Source: Burhinus oedicnemus (taxonomy: Eukaryota; Chordata; Aves; Charadriiformes; Burhinidae). From it: a DNA stretch of 64,000 bases. The number at the start of each line of letters is the position of its first letter. Positions within the stretch are counted from its first letter, which is position 1. The notes under the pieces were generated by a model. The model was not told the origin of the DNA, did not search any database, and was given only the letters and a program-made list of their open reading frames with translations. Both the position numbers and the translations under genes were made by a program. The stretch spans positions 137,004 to 201,003 of the forward strand of contig VFFE01006969.1 in NCBI GenBank assembly GCA_008921705.1, in the 5' to 3' direction. Positions 26,101-39,471 of the stretch are shown here, piece after piece.

Positions 26101-28585
26101 ATTTCAGAGACCATTTCTGTTCCCAAAGGCAACAGGGATTTGATGGACCTGGCAGACTTAATTCCCAAGCCAAATTCCTCTTACAGACAAAACCCTGCTG
26201 GCTAAGCCGTTCTTTCGTACTCAACGAGCTCAGCGCAGCCTCTCATCCAAAGCTGGCAGTTTGACACAGGAAGACAAGTGATTTCTCAGGTGAATATGTT
26301 GCAAACCATGTCTCCTCTCTAAGCCCCTAGATTTTTTTTCACAAGAGAAGTAACATCAGTCCCTGTGGTATCTTCGCTGTGCAGGGGAGCGATGACTTAT
26401 CATTACCTTCTGAGTTTTCACAGAAGAAAAGGAGTGGAGCTACTCAAGAGGTGTTCTCTGTTGCTGGTAACTACAGATGCCTCAACAAAATATTGGAATT
26501 GGATGTCTCAAAGGATAGTGGTTAGCCAAAAATAATTTGCATTGTAATTTCCTTTTGATCCATAGCCTGGGCTGCTGCATACCCTGGCTTATAACATGAC
26601 TTGTCAGGCTGACAGAAACATAAAGCCTTAAGTCATTGGAGTGTCTTATCGTGTTATTTAGTGAATTTGCTGGAAAAAAAAATTTGTTTATTAGTTCACA
26701 GTGATCAAGGAAATTGGCACATAAAGTTATTTTTGCTCCTCAGCTCATTATTTACCTGCACGGATAGAGAGATGTTCTATTCGTCAGCAGCAATGTACCT
26801 CGTCAGCTTTTGCTAAGGATGTGATGGTGCCTTGCTGATTTTAAACTGAAAACTGATCCTATGGAATTTTGTCATGAAAGACCAGCTGAAATTCAGGCAA
26901 AACTGCATTTTCCTTATGAGATACTATTTCTTTCTATAAGAATGCACAGCTTTGAGATGACATCTGAGCAATTTGATTTGAAACTTCCTCACAGCAATCA
27001 CAAACCAAGTCAGCTTTCAAGTGAGTAGAGGCAAGTAGGATACATGAACTTTTATGTTTTCACAAACTATACTGCCATTGGGATTTTTCATACATTAACA
27101 TAGAGCCATGGTCTACCTTTGACACACAACTCATCCTTGGACAGATTCTGGGCATTCTCCAGCAATTGGTGGCCTGTCCCATCCACACATGGGCCTCCAG
27201 CACAGAGCACCTGGACTCATGCAGTGAGAAGATCTGTGGGTCTATTCCTTCTCTACAGTCAGCATTGGTCAGTGTTTTAACAAGTTCCAAATATGGCTTA
27301 GTAATTCCTCATCATTACCCTTTCCATTTTGAATGCCTTTCTCAACTTGGACTTTCCCTCTAATGTCTGTCTTTGTGATTTGTCCTCTTAGGGCTGTGCT
27401 TTATATAGATCCACAATAACATTCCTTTTGCTTTCCTCTTTTCATCAGCCAGTAGGAGAATATTTTCTGGTGCTTCCAGAAGGTTTCCTCACAGCCTTCT
27501 TCCGTTCCTTGTCTTAGTAAAATTAAGGCTGAATTCCCTTAACCTATTCTAGTCTTCCTAAGGCAGCTTTCCTGTGCCTCTGTATTGTGTCTGATTCATC
27601 ATCACAGCTTGTACTTCTCATAAAGTCACTTCAAGTTCAAATTATGAAGTTATGATTTGATGACGTATTAGTTCCAGGGAAATTGTGATACTGAACCTGT
27701 GTTTGTCCACCATGTATTTATCAGGACAAAGTTAGTCACAGTTTTTTAATTGTCATTTGGTGCTTCCTGGGTTTATACTTGAAGTTGTTTCGGGGATTTT
27801 TTGTGTGTGTGTAAAAATGGAACTACTGAATATAACCAGAGGTTTTAAACCAAAGACAAATGGAAATTTGCCACAAAATGGCAGCTAAGAAATTGGACAA
27901 CTTCTCAATCCTTCATGGCAGTAGTTTGCCTAAGAACTGAGTAAAGACCTTCAAATTTAGCCCAACATGATGAATTGGTCTAATTTCTAGCCTTTCTCCA
28001 ATAACATCTTACTTTTATAAACCAGTAATCGTGCTCCTGAATTACCAGCAGTAATTACCAAGAACTGGCAAGCAGCAAATTAATAAGTATCTGTTGTTCA
28101 AAGCCTTATTTCTGAGCAAATAGGATGCTCAAAAAGCAAGGGCCGAATAGCATTGACTTGAAAAAAGGCATAATGTAGGCAGATGCTGTGCAAGTTTCCC
28201 ACACACATCTCTGCCAATGAATCTCACTCCTGACCTCAGTACCCCATGCTATTCCAGTTCTGGGCATCTGTTGAGCACAGTCTGTCAACCATGCTGTGCT
28301 GACTGCTTCGGTTTTCTGATGGGAACAAATAGGGACTAGGTGGAAACCATCAAAATCACATTCCTTGAGATTAAGAAAAAATAGCTGCGCCTTGAGGCAT
28401 TCATTCAAATTATGGATTAGTTTGTATTTTATGGCTATGTTATACCATGCATATTTTAAAGCAACTCCTAAACAAAAAGTCCTTTACAGAAAGACAGGTC
28501 TACAAATAAAATCTATTTTGGTTTGGGTTTTTTTGATATGTTGTAGGTATCTTTTAATCTTTTACAGCCATAAATTGAATCAAGA
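23167..28585. other. Gene-poor non-coding stretch between CR1 copies
   Basis: Nothing coding is recognisable. The longest frame (121 codons, minus strand, about 25.18-25.54 kb) overlaps frames on both strands and lacks any domain or supporting splice structure. The DNA is AT-rich throughout. Confidence 0.55.
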
Positions 28586-28589
28586 TGTT

Positions 28590-28803
28590 TAAATTGGACA
28601 TGAGGAGAAAATTTTACCATGAGGACAGCCAGACACTGGAACAGATTGCCAGAGAGCCTGTGCAGTCTCCATCGTTGGGGATTCTCAAGACCAGACTGAC
28701 AAACGCATGTCTGATCTCACAGCTGACCCTGCTTTGGGCCAGAGGGTTGGACTAGAAACCTCCTGAGGTCCCTTCACATCTGAATTGTCCTACAATCCTT
28801 TTG
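28590..28803 (+). mobile_element. CR1 LINE 3'-end fragment
   Basis: About 215 bp match the extreme 3' part of CR1: the end of ORF2 (a TGGACATGAGGAGAAAATTT start, then CACTGGAACAGATTGCC) followed by the 3' UTR landmarks AGGGTTGGACTAGAAACC and GAGGTCCCTTCACATC. The terminal octamer is eroded to a CTACAATCC-like remnant. It is a typical very short, 5'-truncated, diverged insertion without coding capacity. Confidence 0.9.
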
Positions 28804-31784
28804 TGACTTTGTTGATGAGAAAAAATGGTTGATGGAGATATCTGTAATACCTGGAATAGATTTGCTGGCCCATGTGCTGTTGTGATTGTTAAGAGATACT
28901 GCTGTGTTCATGGGGGAACTTCAAAGAGCGTTTCATTACAACTAACTCACTCATGCCACCAAGTTTCTGCTTAGTTCCATTTCTCATTATTGATATAAGA
29001 AGGACTTAGCGAGTCACAGAGCTGACTGGGAATTTCTGATAAAACTTTCTTGTAGCAAAATATGGAAGTGTGTCACTTTCAGTTACATTTTTATTGAGCT
29101 ATTATAGCACTACAATTACCTAGAGTTAGAAAATAATTTTCTCTCCTAATCATGATTTTCCCAACAAGGTCTTAGTTTCATTCTGTAGAAGTACAAAAGC
29201 AAATGAGAAACCATTTTAAATTTTAATGAAGAGAAATGCCCTTCTTCCTAGGAGTTCATCTGCTTTTATACCTGATGTCTCAGCTAAGTGGCCAGAGTTT
29301 CATCCTGTATTACACTACTGTCATCATCAGAAGGTTCATAGGCTTCAGCTGGTCCCAGTCAGCACAGGCAGTTACACTGTAAGTTTCTCAAGGATTTTTC
29401 TGTACTTGAGCTACAGCGGTAGTTACTACTGGCTGTAGTTTCTGCAGATGGCCTGTGCTTTAATACAGTGACATCTTGCACACAATAAAATTACACTCCA
29501 TGCACTTTCTTGCAGATTGATAGGTATAAAACTCATACAAAGAACATCTATGACCACAGGACCTTGTACCTGATGTTATGTGGTTATGATCTTTGCCACA
29601 TAACCTGTATATCTGTTCCAGAGTGTTGGTTCATTAACAGTAACTTCACAGTAAAATGATGCTTTTTTTTGGTCAATGTTGTGTGCATTATTCTTAAGCT
29701 GAAAATATGAAAGATGGTATAGTGAATACCATCTGAGACCAATAATGTGAATCACTAAGGCATTTTGAGGTATGTGCAGGGCATAATTAATTAATCTTAC
29801 ACATTTTGATAGCATCTGCTTACTGTGTCACAGAAACAAGTTACTTGCTCATAATGAGCAACTCATGAGTTACTAAAATTTAGTTATGTCTCACAAGCAC
29901 ACATCTGATACCATAAAACTCAAAGTCAACACCATGCAACTGAATTGGGCACCTCTACATCTCTTTTCTTGTTATAATTTCCTGAGGGAACACTTAGTGG
30001 TAAAAAGACGACTAATATGTCAAACTAGACAGTAAATTGATTTGTCATGTCAAGCTCATTTAAACCAACTTTTCTACTACAATATTCATGCAGTTTTGTG
30101 CATTTTTTTATACCTAAAACATGATTTAAATTATGATCCATCCAAATTCAGACGGAAACATACTCATTGAAGCTGAGGTCCCTGTTCTATGGAGTTCAAG
30201 ACAAGCAGAATTCAACCCTAAGAATTTACCTTAAACCTTTCCAAAAACCAAAAAGTCAAGAATCTTTGGAGGGTCCATAGAAGTGAATACTTATGTGGTG
30301 CATCCTAGCATCAATTAAGTTTTGTCAAGATACAGCAGATTAGTTGGTTCTGAAATCTGAGCATATGATTTGAGCAAATATTACATTTTCTGCATGTACA
30401 TATTCCCTCTCCCTGCCCACAAAGAAATTATTGGAAAAAATGTATGTGTATGTTTAAAAGCAAAGAGTTATATCTATTACATGGTTTTATCCAGAGCTGC
30501 ATCCTAATACAAATAATTATGTTGATTTCATACCCCCGGGCAAATGCATTTAACTGCAGTGCACTGGCTGAGAGCTCTGTTCTGTACTAGGATATAAGGT
30601 TTTTAAGAATATACAAAGTGTTCACTTGTGGATTTAATCATGGCAGTGTGCCTGGGAGCAGCATTGCAGCCTCTCCAGAGCAAACTTAAATGATTTAGTG
30701 TAAAATTTTGACTATAGCACAAATGAAAACTAGGAGAAAAATGTCAATAAAATTGCAAGGGAGAAGTAAAGACCCTTATAGCACTTTGAAACATTAGCAA
30801 TCTTATTCAGAAGAAATTGCAGTATATGCACACTTCTGCAGCATCAAAGGTCATGAATCTGCCTTCCACACTCAGTTGAGCTATTATATTAAACAAGAAA
30901 ATTCACCCTGGCAGCAGTTGTGTACATCCCTGTATGCTTCCCTAAAGGAATATTGGGAGAGTGGATGGCTGTAATACATTCTCCCTCACCCATGTACCCT
31001 TGCTAATCACAGCCCTTATTTGCCAAGAAAACAAACAAACAAAGTTGTATTCTTCAGTAATATCAGAAGTATTCTGAGAATGTCAAAAGTAATGCCAAAC
31101 TAAGCTAAAGTTGGAATCACATACTCCCTTCAACCAGGATGCAAATATATAGTCGCTCGTACCTGTACAGGTATCTGGGCCCTAATACTTAAACTCAATG
31201 CACGTACTAGTTCTCTGGCATGCCTACGCTGATGCCCATCTGCTAGAGTGACATTGTGCCACTCGCAAGGTAATAACACAATTTCAACTGGAGATAGCTG
31301 CCAAGCACAAACAGGTTTGTAAGTTGAGCCTTCAAAACACAGTGCTGTGAAAGATCTTTCCTTTTAAGATGCTCTTGGGAAAACACCCACTGTATTATGC
31401 CTATATGCATGTGTTTGAGTACTCAACGTCATGTCTTTTGACATCAAGTACAGGATACATACGATGGAATGGTATTGTTATCCCAAAATGTGCAACATTT
31501 GTTCTAGGCAGTTGGTGAGACTGAAGAGACAAACCATAGAATCTCAGCAATAATTAAGATGACAGTAATAATAATAATAATAGGGAAATAATAATTAGTG
31601 GTAGTAGCATTACAACAACTGCATGGCTAGCTGCTCTTGAATACAGAGAGAGTTACGTTGCCTGTCAAGGAGTTAAAAAAACTGGATACTCATTAACTAG
31701 TCTTAGCTGATCTTGTATCTGTTGAATTTTGACTGTAATGGATCTTAAATGGTAATAAGGGAAAATTAAGTAATTTCTGGCCAA
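28804..31784. other. Gene-poor non-coding stretch
   Basis: AT-rich DNA with no recognised gene. Reading frames are short (79 codons or fewer). A small TAA trinucleotide run lies at 31566-31582 just before the next CR1 copy. Confidence 0.55.
31566..31582. repeat. TAA microsatellite
   Basis: TAA repeats about five times in tandem. It is short and of no evident function. Confidence 0.8.
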
Positions 31785-33210
31785 ACCTACAGACTGGCTG
31801 ACATTGGAAGGCACCTCTGGAGATTATCTAGTCCAACGCCTTTGGTCAAAGGACGGTCGGCTTGAGCCAGTTGCTAAGGGGCATATCAAGCTGGGTTTTG
31901 AGTGTCTCCAAGGGTGGAGACTCCTCAGCCTCTCTGTACAACCTGCTTCAGTGTTAGACTACTGTTACTAACAGTAAAAAAGTGAGGTTTTATGTTTAAA
32001 TGAAATTTCCTGTATTTCAGTTTGTGCCCATTGCTTCTTGTTCTTCCACCAAATATCACTGGCTCCATCTTCTTTCTGTTCCCCCCTTAACATATTTATA
32101 CAGACTGATAAGACCCCCCTGAGCATTCTTTTCTCCAAGCTGAACTCCCCCAGCTTGCTCAGCCTCTCCTTATATGAAAGATGCTCCAGTGCCTTAATCA
32201 TCTTCTCGGCCCTTTGCTGGACTAGCTTCAGTAAGTCCATATCTTTTTTTGTACTGGGAAGACCAGGAATTGACCCAGCACTCCAGATGTTTCTCACCAG
32301 GGCTGAGTAGAGGTGAAGAATCACCTCTCTCAACATGCTGGCAACACTCTTCCTAATGCAGTTAGTGTTCTTTGCCATGAGGGCACATTGCTGGCTCATG
32401 TTCAACTTGTTGTCCACCAAGGCCCCCCAAGTCCTTTTCTGCAGAGCAGCTTTCCAGCTGGTTGGCCCCTAGCATGGAATTATACCTCCCCAGATGCAGG
32501 ACTTTCACTTCCCTTTGTTGAACCTCATGGGATTCCTGTTGGTCCATTTCTCCAGCCTGTTGTGGTCCCTCTGAATGGCAACACAACCATCTGGTGTATC
32601 AGCAGTTCCTCCCAGTTTTTTATCCTCTGCAAACTTCCTGAGGGTGCATGGTGTTCCATCGTCCTAAATTTAAGATAAACAATATGTATTGCTCCTCCGT
32701 CATCCAATGAGCTAGTAATTTCACCATAGAATGCTATCAAGTTTGTCTGTTGTAAATACATTGTTTGCTGTAAATCACCTGTTCTAAATGTGTCTGGAAA
32801 TGGTTTCTGGATACGTTCTGTTTACTCTGAATCACCTCCTTGTTCTTAACGTGTCTGGAAACGGTTTCTGGGATTATTTGCTCCATCATTTTCCCAGGAA
32901 TTGAGGTGAGGCTGACTGGCCTGTAGTTCCCCAAATTCTCCTTCTTGAAGGTATGTGACATTTGCTTTCTTCTAAACCTCAGGAACCTTCCTTGATCACC
33001 ATGACCTTTCTAAGATAATTGAGACTGGCCTCACAATGACATCAGTCAGCTCCTTCAACACTCATGGGGGCATTCCATCAGGTCCTATGGACTACTGTAT
33101 GTCAAATTTGTTTAAATGTTCCCTAGCATGATCCTCTGCTATACAGGGTAAGTCTTCATTTCTCCAGATGCTCCCAGTAGTTCCAGTCTTACCTGGAGAA
33201 AGCATATTTG
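31785..33210 (-). mobile_element. CR1 LINE, older 5'-truncated copy
   Basis: Read on the minus strand, the segment starts near 33210 within the region before the reverse transcriptase core (an EDLPCIAEDHAREHLNKFDI-like run), passes through the reverse transcriptase and the C-terminal block, and ends near 31785 in a 3' UTR. There the plus strand reads CATTGGAAGGCACCTCTGGAG followed by ATCTAGTCCAAC, a familiar CR1 3' landmark. It differs in its 3' UTR from the copy at 21.35-23.17 kb and is more decayed, so it is probably an older subfamily. No terminal octamer is preserved. Confidence 0.92.
31968..33205 (-). pseudogene. CR1 ORF2 remnant, multiply frameshifted
   Basis: The relic of the CR1 reverse transcriptase is split over at least four overlapping minus-strand frames. 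From 5' to 3' they are: the SIGPDGMP-like region near 33080; the frame at 32737-32961 with [20 protein letters not shown]; the catalytic region at 32622-32633, which again reads FAED instead of FADD; the frame at 32362-32586 with REVKVLHLGRYN and SAEKDLGGL; and the 150-codon block at 31968-32420 with NKLNMSQQCALMAK, SVASMLREVILHLYSALVR and LEHLSYKERLSKLGEFSLEK. Several stops and frameshifts rule out activity. The stretch between the RT start and the palm motif appears partly deleted. Confidence 0.9.
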
Positions 33211-35261
33211 GCTGGATTGTGTCAGAGACTGTCATTCTTGGATTGGAGCTAGTTGAAGTAGTTCAACTTACTGGAAGTATGATGGATGATGAAATAATAA
33301 AATATTTTCACAGTTCAAAAATACTATCAAGTCCATGATTATGAGAGAGACTTCACACTCATCTCCAGTTTTAAGGTGTAGCTTTTTTCTCGGAATTTAT
33401 TTTAAAATACTATCCAGCAGATATCTTTTAATGCATGTTAAATTGCAGTATTTGCTATTTTAGATTGCAAAAATTACTATAAATGCTGGCAATATTATAT
33501 CAAATGTTTATAATATTATAAATATGTGTCAAAAGTTATGAAAATGAAAGCGAGTACCTTAACTACTGGATAACCAGCTAATTATCTGGCTAGCTGATTT
33601 TTAGATATAGTCACACACTTAGTCCTTCCTTGCACCTGCTCCTGTGGTTAATTGTGCCTCCTATAAAGTTAAAGGTTATTAGCAAAACCAGAGGAAAAAA
33701 AGAGAAACAGAAGCTGGATTCTCTCTAGTGCTGAATGTATAATAACTGCTAAAGACTATGAGAAGTAAGGAGTTCCATTTTTTTCAGGATCAAGCCACAT
33801 TCTGATCTTTCTCAATCATCCTTATCATTCATGGTTGTAATATTCGTTTATTCCGTATAAACTTCAGACTTTCAAAACAAACTCAGTGAGGCACAGGAGA
33901 CTGATGAAATGAGCTATGCTATTCATAAAAAGATGAGTTGAAAGAATGAACATTCTTGTCTACTCATTTGGGATCTACACCAGGGGTTTCAAGTTTGTGA
34001 ACATTATCCTTTCGTAAGTCTTCTCCAAAGCTAGTTTTTGCAAGCTGATTCAGGACTTAAAAAAATTTATTTTACTTAATTTAAATGAAAATTAAAGACA
34101 AATGTGTATTTAAACCTCAGTAGCCATGGAATATGAAAGGGTGTTATAAATTTGTATTTGTGTATGCATCTCCCTCACTAAAATTCAAGCCACAGGCCAT
34201 TTAGTAACATTGCATCCTTGACTTTTTTCTTCATGAAGAAATTTTATGTTTTGAGAGAAGACAGAGGATACGCATATCTTCCTTGCATAACCTTCTAATG
34301 AGGTTTCTAACCAGCAGGGTTCTTTCACATACTGGCAAGCAAAAGCAGAATTCAAGACTTTTCTACAGTTTTGGTCAAGAAAACATCATTGTTTGTTCAT
34401 GGCTCCATCACAGAAAAAATGGAAAAAACCCCACGTGTTTTACAGAAAAAAAAAAAAAAATCTGGGGAGGAGGAAAGAGTTACACTGGCCCGAACTAAGG
34501 GTTGAGCAGGGCTTGGGAGCAGGAGCCACTCACCATATGCAATAACTGGCTCTCCAGAGCTGGAGAAGGCAGGACCTCTGCATTCTTTGTGGAGAACTGG
34601 ATATAGACCCTTGATCCAGTGATTATGAAAGAAGGCTGTTGAACACATTTCTGGTAACAGCAACTTTAGATCATTGCAAAGCAAGTGAAAAAATTATTTT
34701 CAAATAAGAAGTACAGAAAAATAACAAATTAATTTATTTCTGTATGTAAAATTTTATGAGACTCCAAGATTTTCTTGCATATTAAATTTATTTAAATGAA
34801 AGTGAGAAGGTAAATTTGAAGTAAATGAAACACCAAGGCTGGGTTTTGTCTAACTTCTTGGATTGGTAGACCTGGTCTAACCCAGATGGTATCGCACATT
34901 CCTTTGTCTAACTTGGGTAAGAAGGTATTATTTGTATATTCTGTAACCTGTCTAGAAGGAAAATTGGAAAAAGGATTGTGAAGGATTCTGATTAATTCAA
35001 ACAAATCATTAAACAGTGGCTAGTTTGGCAAGGGTCCAAAACAAGGAATTCTGCAAAGTTGTTACTAGTACTTAAGATGGAAGGCATTAACAGAGAGAGG
35101 AAATTAGTCTGTGATAAAAGGAGGGGGGGTGGGGATGATGGAAAGGTTAAAAGAAAGGGAAAAATGTGATGGAAAATTATTTTGTTTAAAAGCTGGCATT
35201 TGGTATTTTCAAAGGGCAAAATGTATTTTTTGTTTTATGACAAATGAATGTAAAAATGTGC

Positions 35262-35300
35262 ATGCCTTGTGGCCTAGAGGACAAAACAGTAGGATCAATG
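35262..35300 (+). repeat. Possible MIR/CORE-SINE-like remnant
   Basis: The string CTTGTGGCCTAGAGGACA resembles the A-box end (GTGGCCTAGTGG...) of old tRNA-derived SINEs of amniotes. The match is short and unsupported by a B box in the right place, so it may be chance. Confidence 0.2.
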
Positions 35301-36825
35301 TTCTTTTTGTACTCTATGAAGCTTGAGATTAAAGTCCCCACTGATAAACTGAACATTCTTTAAAAGTGACCAGAAGCAAACAGTGTCTGTTTGCTGCTAC
35401 TTTATTAGAAAGATACCACTGAGAATAGCTAAGAATACTATTTGATCTTAAACAGGTTGACCAAATTATTGCAGTTGGCTCCAGTACATGAGATGCTTTC
35501 TGCAAATTATTGTTTCTGGTTATAAACCTTTATAATATCTCAGAATGAATTATGTATGTATTTCATGTTTTCTTTTCTTTTATCAGCCTTGATGTTCTCA
35601 TTTCAAGTTTCACCCTAGCCTCCTAATAATGCAATATTGAGGCCATTCAGACACTAATTATGCCTCCATGGCTTTCTTGAAATGACTAAATCAGCATCAG
35701 TTCTATAATTATCATTAGCAAGTTTGTATCCGTGCCTCACATCACATGAAAAGCACAACTTTAAATGATTTATGAATATATGCATCTATAACATCGAATG
35801 TGCACTTTCTAATAGTATACGTTCAAGAGGCATAGAGATACTTCAGACGTATGCACACCTGTATATATGTTCTCATCCTATCTTCACTGAACTCCACTGT
35901 GTATCTGACACAAACACAGCCTGATTGTATGAAAGCTAATACAGTATTGTTTTCTTAATACAGATATGTATGTATGAGATACCCTCAATATGCGTATATT
36001 TAAGCATTCTGACCATTTAAATAGTACAAAATGTAAGCAAGTGTTCACCAAGACTGGTTTTCAGACTTGATGGTTTCCTAATTTTCTTTATGTTTATATA
36101 AAAGAGTAGCAAGAATGACTGACAGGACAGAAAGAAGTACACAAATGCAATTCCTCTATATTTTCATTGTTTCTCCCTTTGAATTATTGATGTTGCCAGT
36201 AGTCATTTGTCAAGAAAACAAATCAAGATACATATACTATAGTGTTGCACTTCTGTATATTTGTAAACTGTTTGCTTTTCATAATGCTTATATTTCAAGC
36301 AAAAACAAAAAAGGAGAATAATATAAAATAAAGAATTTTCCTAACTTTTTAATAATAAAGACATGAAGAATAGTGAACATCCAACATAAAAATAGTACAG
36401 AAAGAGGGCTTGTAGACATCTTTGAGTCAATTATACCCTACAGAATCATCTGCACACCTGGGAGCTGAGAAACATAAGCAGACATATGCAACACAGCATC
36501 TTCTGAGGTGATACAGCACCTCACAGACCAGTTTGGTCTTTGATAACAACCAATTTCTGAATTTCTCTCCTCCCTCCTCTCCTTCCTCCCAGTACAGATT
36601 CTTTGTTTTGTATGAAAAGTTGTGCTGATCACTGATATTTTATGACCTACATTATTACCCTCTAGGTAGCACAATGATAGTGCCAAACTAATTATTGCAT
36701 TGTCTAATTTTAAATCCAGGTCTAGCGAGATTAACAACTTGCACATTAATTCTGAGCATCAACAGTGCACCTAACATAATGCAGTTTTAAATGAAAGAAG
36801 CCTGCTCTGAAAACTTTTATATACT

Positions 36826-36910
36826 TTCATCTGGATCATCAGCTAATGTAAATTACTACAGCTCCATTGACTTCAATGGCATTATGCCAATCTTCCCAAC
36901 TGGATGATTT
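36826..36910. repeat. Ancient amniote palindromic repeat remnant
   Basis: The segment has the layout of a fold-back repeat. An arm with ATCATCAGCTAATGTAAAT is followed by the centre CTCCATTGACTTCAATGG and a diverged reverse arm ending in ACTGGATGA. Such palindromes, with a self-complementary CCATTGACTTCAATGG-type centre and GTGTAAAT arms, are common old repeats in bird, turtle and crocodile genomes and are probably non-autonomous DNA transposons. Confidence 0.6.
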
Positions 36911-37030
36911 CGCCTTTTTTTTATTAAGGAAATGTTTCTGGTTTGAGCCATGTGAATGTCAGAGGGGAAAACACTGATTTCACTTATAAATGTAAGATCT
37001 CATCTACGTAAGGCCAGAACATGTCTGTTA

Positions 37031-37086
37031 AACTCAGTGGATTAATTCCAGATTTTCATCCCTGTAAATGAGATCAGAATTGGCTT
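37031..37086. repeat. Ancient amniote palindromic repeat fragment
   Basis: AACTCAGTGGATTAATTCCAG followed by CTGTAAATGAGATCAGAAT matches one arm of the same class of palindromic repeat as at 36.83 kb. Only about half of the fold-back is recognisable. Confidence 0.5.
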
Positions 37087-38209
37087 GGAATGTGCTTTTT
37101 GGTTCCTCTACATCCCCCTCCCCCAACACAAATACTCTCAGTATAGAGAAGGAATTTCAGTTCTTCCTAATTAAGATTTTTTAAAAATAGAGAAAGAAGG
37201 ACATTCGCAGCCATGGAAAGTGTGAAAACTACTTTGTAGATAGGTAGAAAACCAGACTTGGCAGTGTGTCCTTACTTGCTGTTTCACCCTGTTAATTTTT
37301 GTGAAGAAACTTACATGTTGGAAAAACATAGAAGCTCCCTATATCTGAATATTGTCCACACTCAGGCAAATTTAGATCTAAAATGTAGCTTCTAATCCTA
37401 AAAAAACCATTAATTTCATAATATTGAAGAAAGAAGCGGATCCTGGAGAAGTGCTGAACCACTATTTCTATTTAGTCAGAAAATTAAATAACGAAGTGTG
37501 TAGCACAGTGGGTATAAAGTTTCATTTTAGATTGAAAAGCTGCGACTGAATTAGAAAGAGGCTTAGACTATTTTTCTGTCCTTTCAGTTGCATGGAAAGA
37601 AGAAACGTCATCAACAATCCCCCTCCCCACCTCTTCGGCATAAAAACTGGCAGAACACATTTAATAAAAACATTTAATTCAGAGCATTAGATCCCCAGAA
37701 ACAGAACCCTAGATACCCAAGGTTGTGGTACTAATGGCATCTTCTACGTGGCCGCTGAAGGGCTATGTTTGACCCCCATGATAATATTGTACGGTACTTC
37801 CACTCATGTTTAATTCTGATTAGGTTGTGCAATTGTATCAATTTAAGGTCAAGGTCTTGAATAAATTTTTTTGTGAGAACTATTAGCAGGTCTTTTAAAA
37901 TTAAAAAGACCCATGTGTCTAATGGTCTTATGAGAATAGAATTACAAACGATGATCTTTAAAATAAATTGTAATTTTATGGATACTTATTAAGAGAATTT
38001 ATTGTATTGGTAATTTGCTATATCGTAAGTACTGCTGCCAGTTTAGTGACTTGTAACAGAAGAAAAGAATGCAGCAGTTACTTATTACCATACTTTGGTC
38101 CTTGCCTTTGGTACTGTTGATTTGAAGTGGGAAGAAGGTTTCTACAGGATATTTAAGGTTTGTGATCTTTTACTGTGCAGTATGGATGACCTGCAAGTTG
38201 TCATGTTCT

Positions 38210-38334
38210 GGCTCTGATCCAGTAAAGCACTTAAGTGTGTGCTTAACTTTGAGCACTCAAGTTCCATTTACTGTAATGTGATTACTCATGTGCACAAAAT
38301 TAAGCACATACTTAAGTGCCTTGTTGATTGCAGC
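38210..38334. repeat. Ancient fold-back repeat with CACTTAAG...GTGCTTAA arms
   Basis: The left arm (38210-38255) contains CTGATCCAGTAAAGCACTTA and then GTGTGCTTAACTTTGAGCAC. The right arm (38289-38334), reverse-complemented, contains GGCACTTAAGTATGTGCTTA. The two arms match at about 80 percent by eye over 46 bp around a spacer of about 33 bp. This is a palindromic interspersed repeat known from sauropsids, probably a MITE-like element. Confidence 0.65.
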
Positions 38335-39471
38335 CAATGCTGTGCATTTAGCAAATTCGAGCTTTCTAAGGAAGTTAGAAGTAGAAAGTACAAGTTAGCA
38401 AGATTTAGTTATTACATTATAGGCAGTGGGGAAGGATGCTTTCATTAATAGCACCAAATCTGACTGTATTAATTTACTTTATTAACTTCTTTGTCTCCTG
38501 AGTGAGGCATTGATGTTTCTTGCAATGGAGGAATATCATATGTAGAACAGTTGTGTTGCTCAGATTATCTGACTAGAGATGTTTGAAGTCTGAATAGTTT
38601 TTTTTCTTCAAAAATGTAAGGTATATTTGGCTCGTATGTTGGTACTTTTGCATGTTGGGAAGGTACTTGATTTTGGATATTTGATTAAGGCTCATAAACA
38701 TGACATTCCTAAAGGTGAAGCCCTAGAAAGAATAGTTTAAAATATTTCACTTGTTTGAAAAGCTTTAGAGAATGAAAACCTTTAGAGATGACTGCACAGA
38801 TAGACTGATAATGTTGTCTCATGACTTAAATACACCCACGTCAACACTAAAGACAATGTTTAAAACAATAAGTCATAAACATTGTCTTAATTTTACTATA
38901 GAAAGAATTTTATTTTGTGAAGATCAATAATACGGTGTAGGACTGTTACTTAGAGCAAGATATTTGTCTAATACTAAAGGAACTTTTACTCATCAAAAGC
39001 GAAAAAGCGGGTAAAAGTCTACTCCTCAAGCAACAGCAAATAAAGCCCTGTGGCTATTTTATCCGACATGCAGATCCTGTAGCATGTAATCTATTAGGTA
39101 AACTTTTTCTGTGCATATGTGCGATTTTGAGCAATTCCAGAGTTCTGCCAAATCTTTTTATTTCCTTTGATTCCAAAGTTAATTCCATTCATTTGTAGGG
39201 TAGATGAAAGATTTTATAATGTGCATTTGAAGATGAGATACAAAATGTTTCTGAGAAAAGCATATAAAGTGCTTGGAAAAAGCACTTGGGAGAAAATTGC
39301 AATTTTGTAAGCATACTATTGTTTAATTTTCACCATTCCACTTCTCCTCCAAAATAAAGTGTTTTTTTCTTTCTAGGCATTGACTAAATTAAGTCATTAA
39401 GTATTAAGCATTAAGTAAAATAAATTTTTGTTATTGGTAATCATTAATTGTAGGCTCTTAGAGTGGAATAC

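Larger units (their letters stand above)
33211..39465. other. Gene-poor stretch with ancient palindromic repeats
   Basis: There is no recognised gene over about 6 kb. Three short ancient palindromic repeat remnants (36.83, 37.03 and 38.21 kb) and a possible tRNA-derived SINE scrap (35.26 kb) are listed separately. The rest is AT-rich single-copy-looking DNA. Confidence 0.55.

Noticed and set aside
32313..32678. 121-codon plus-strand frame
   Set aside because: It is the antisense shadow of the minus-strand CR1 reverse transcriptase relic.
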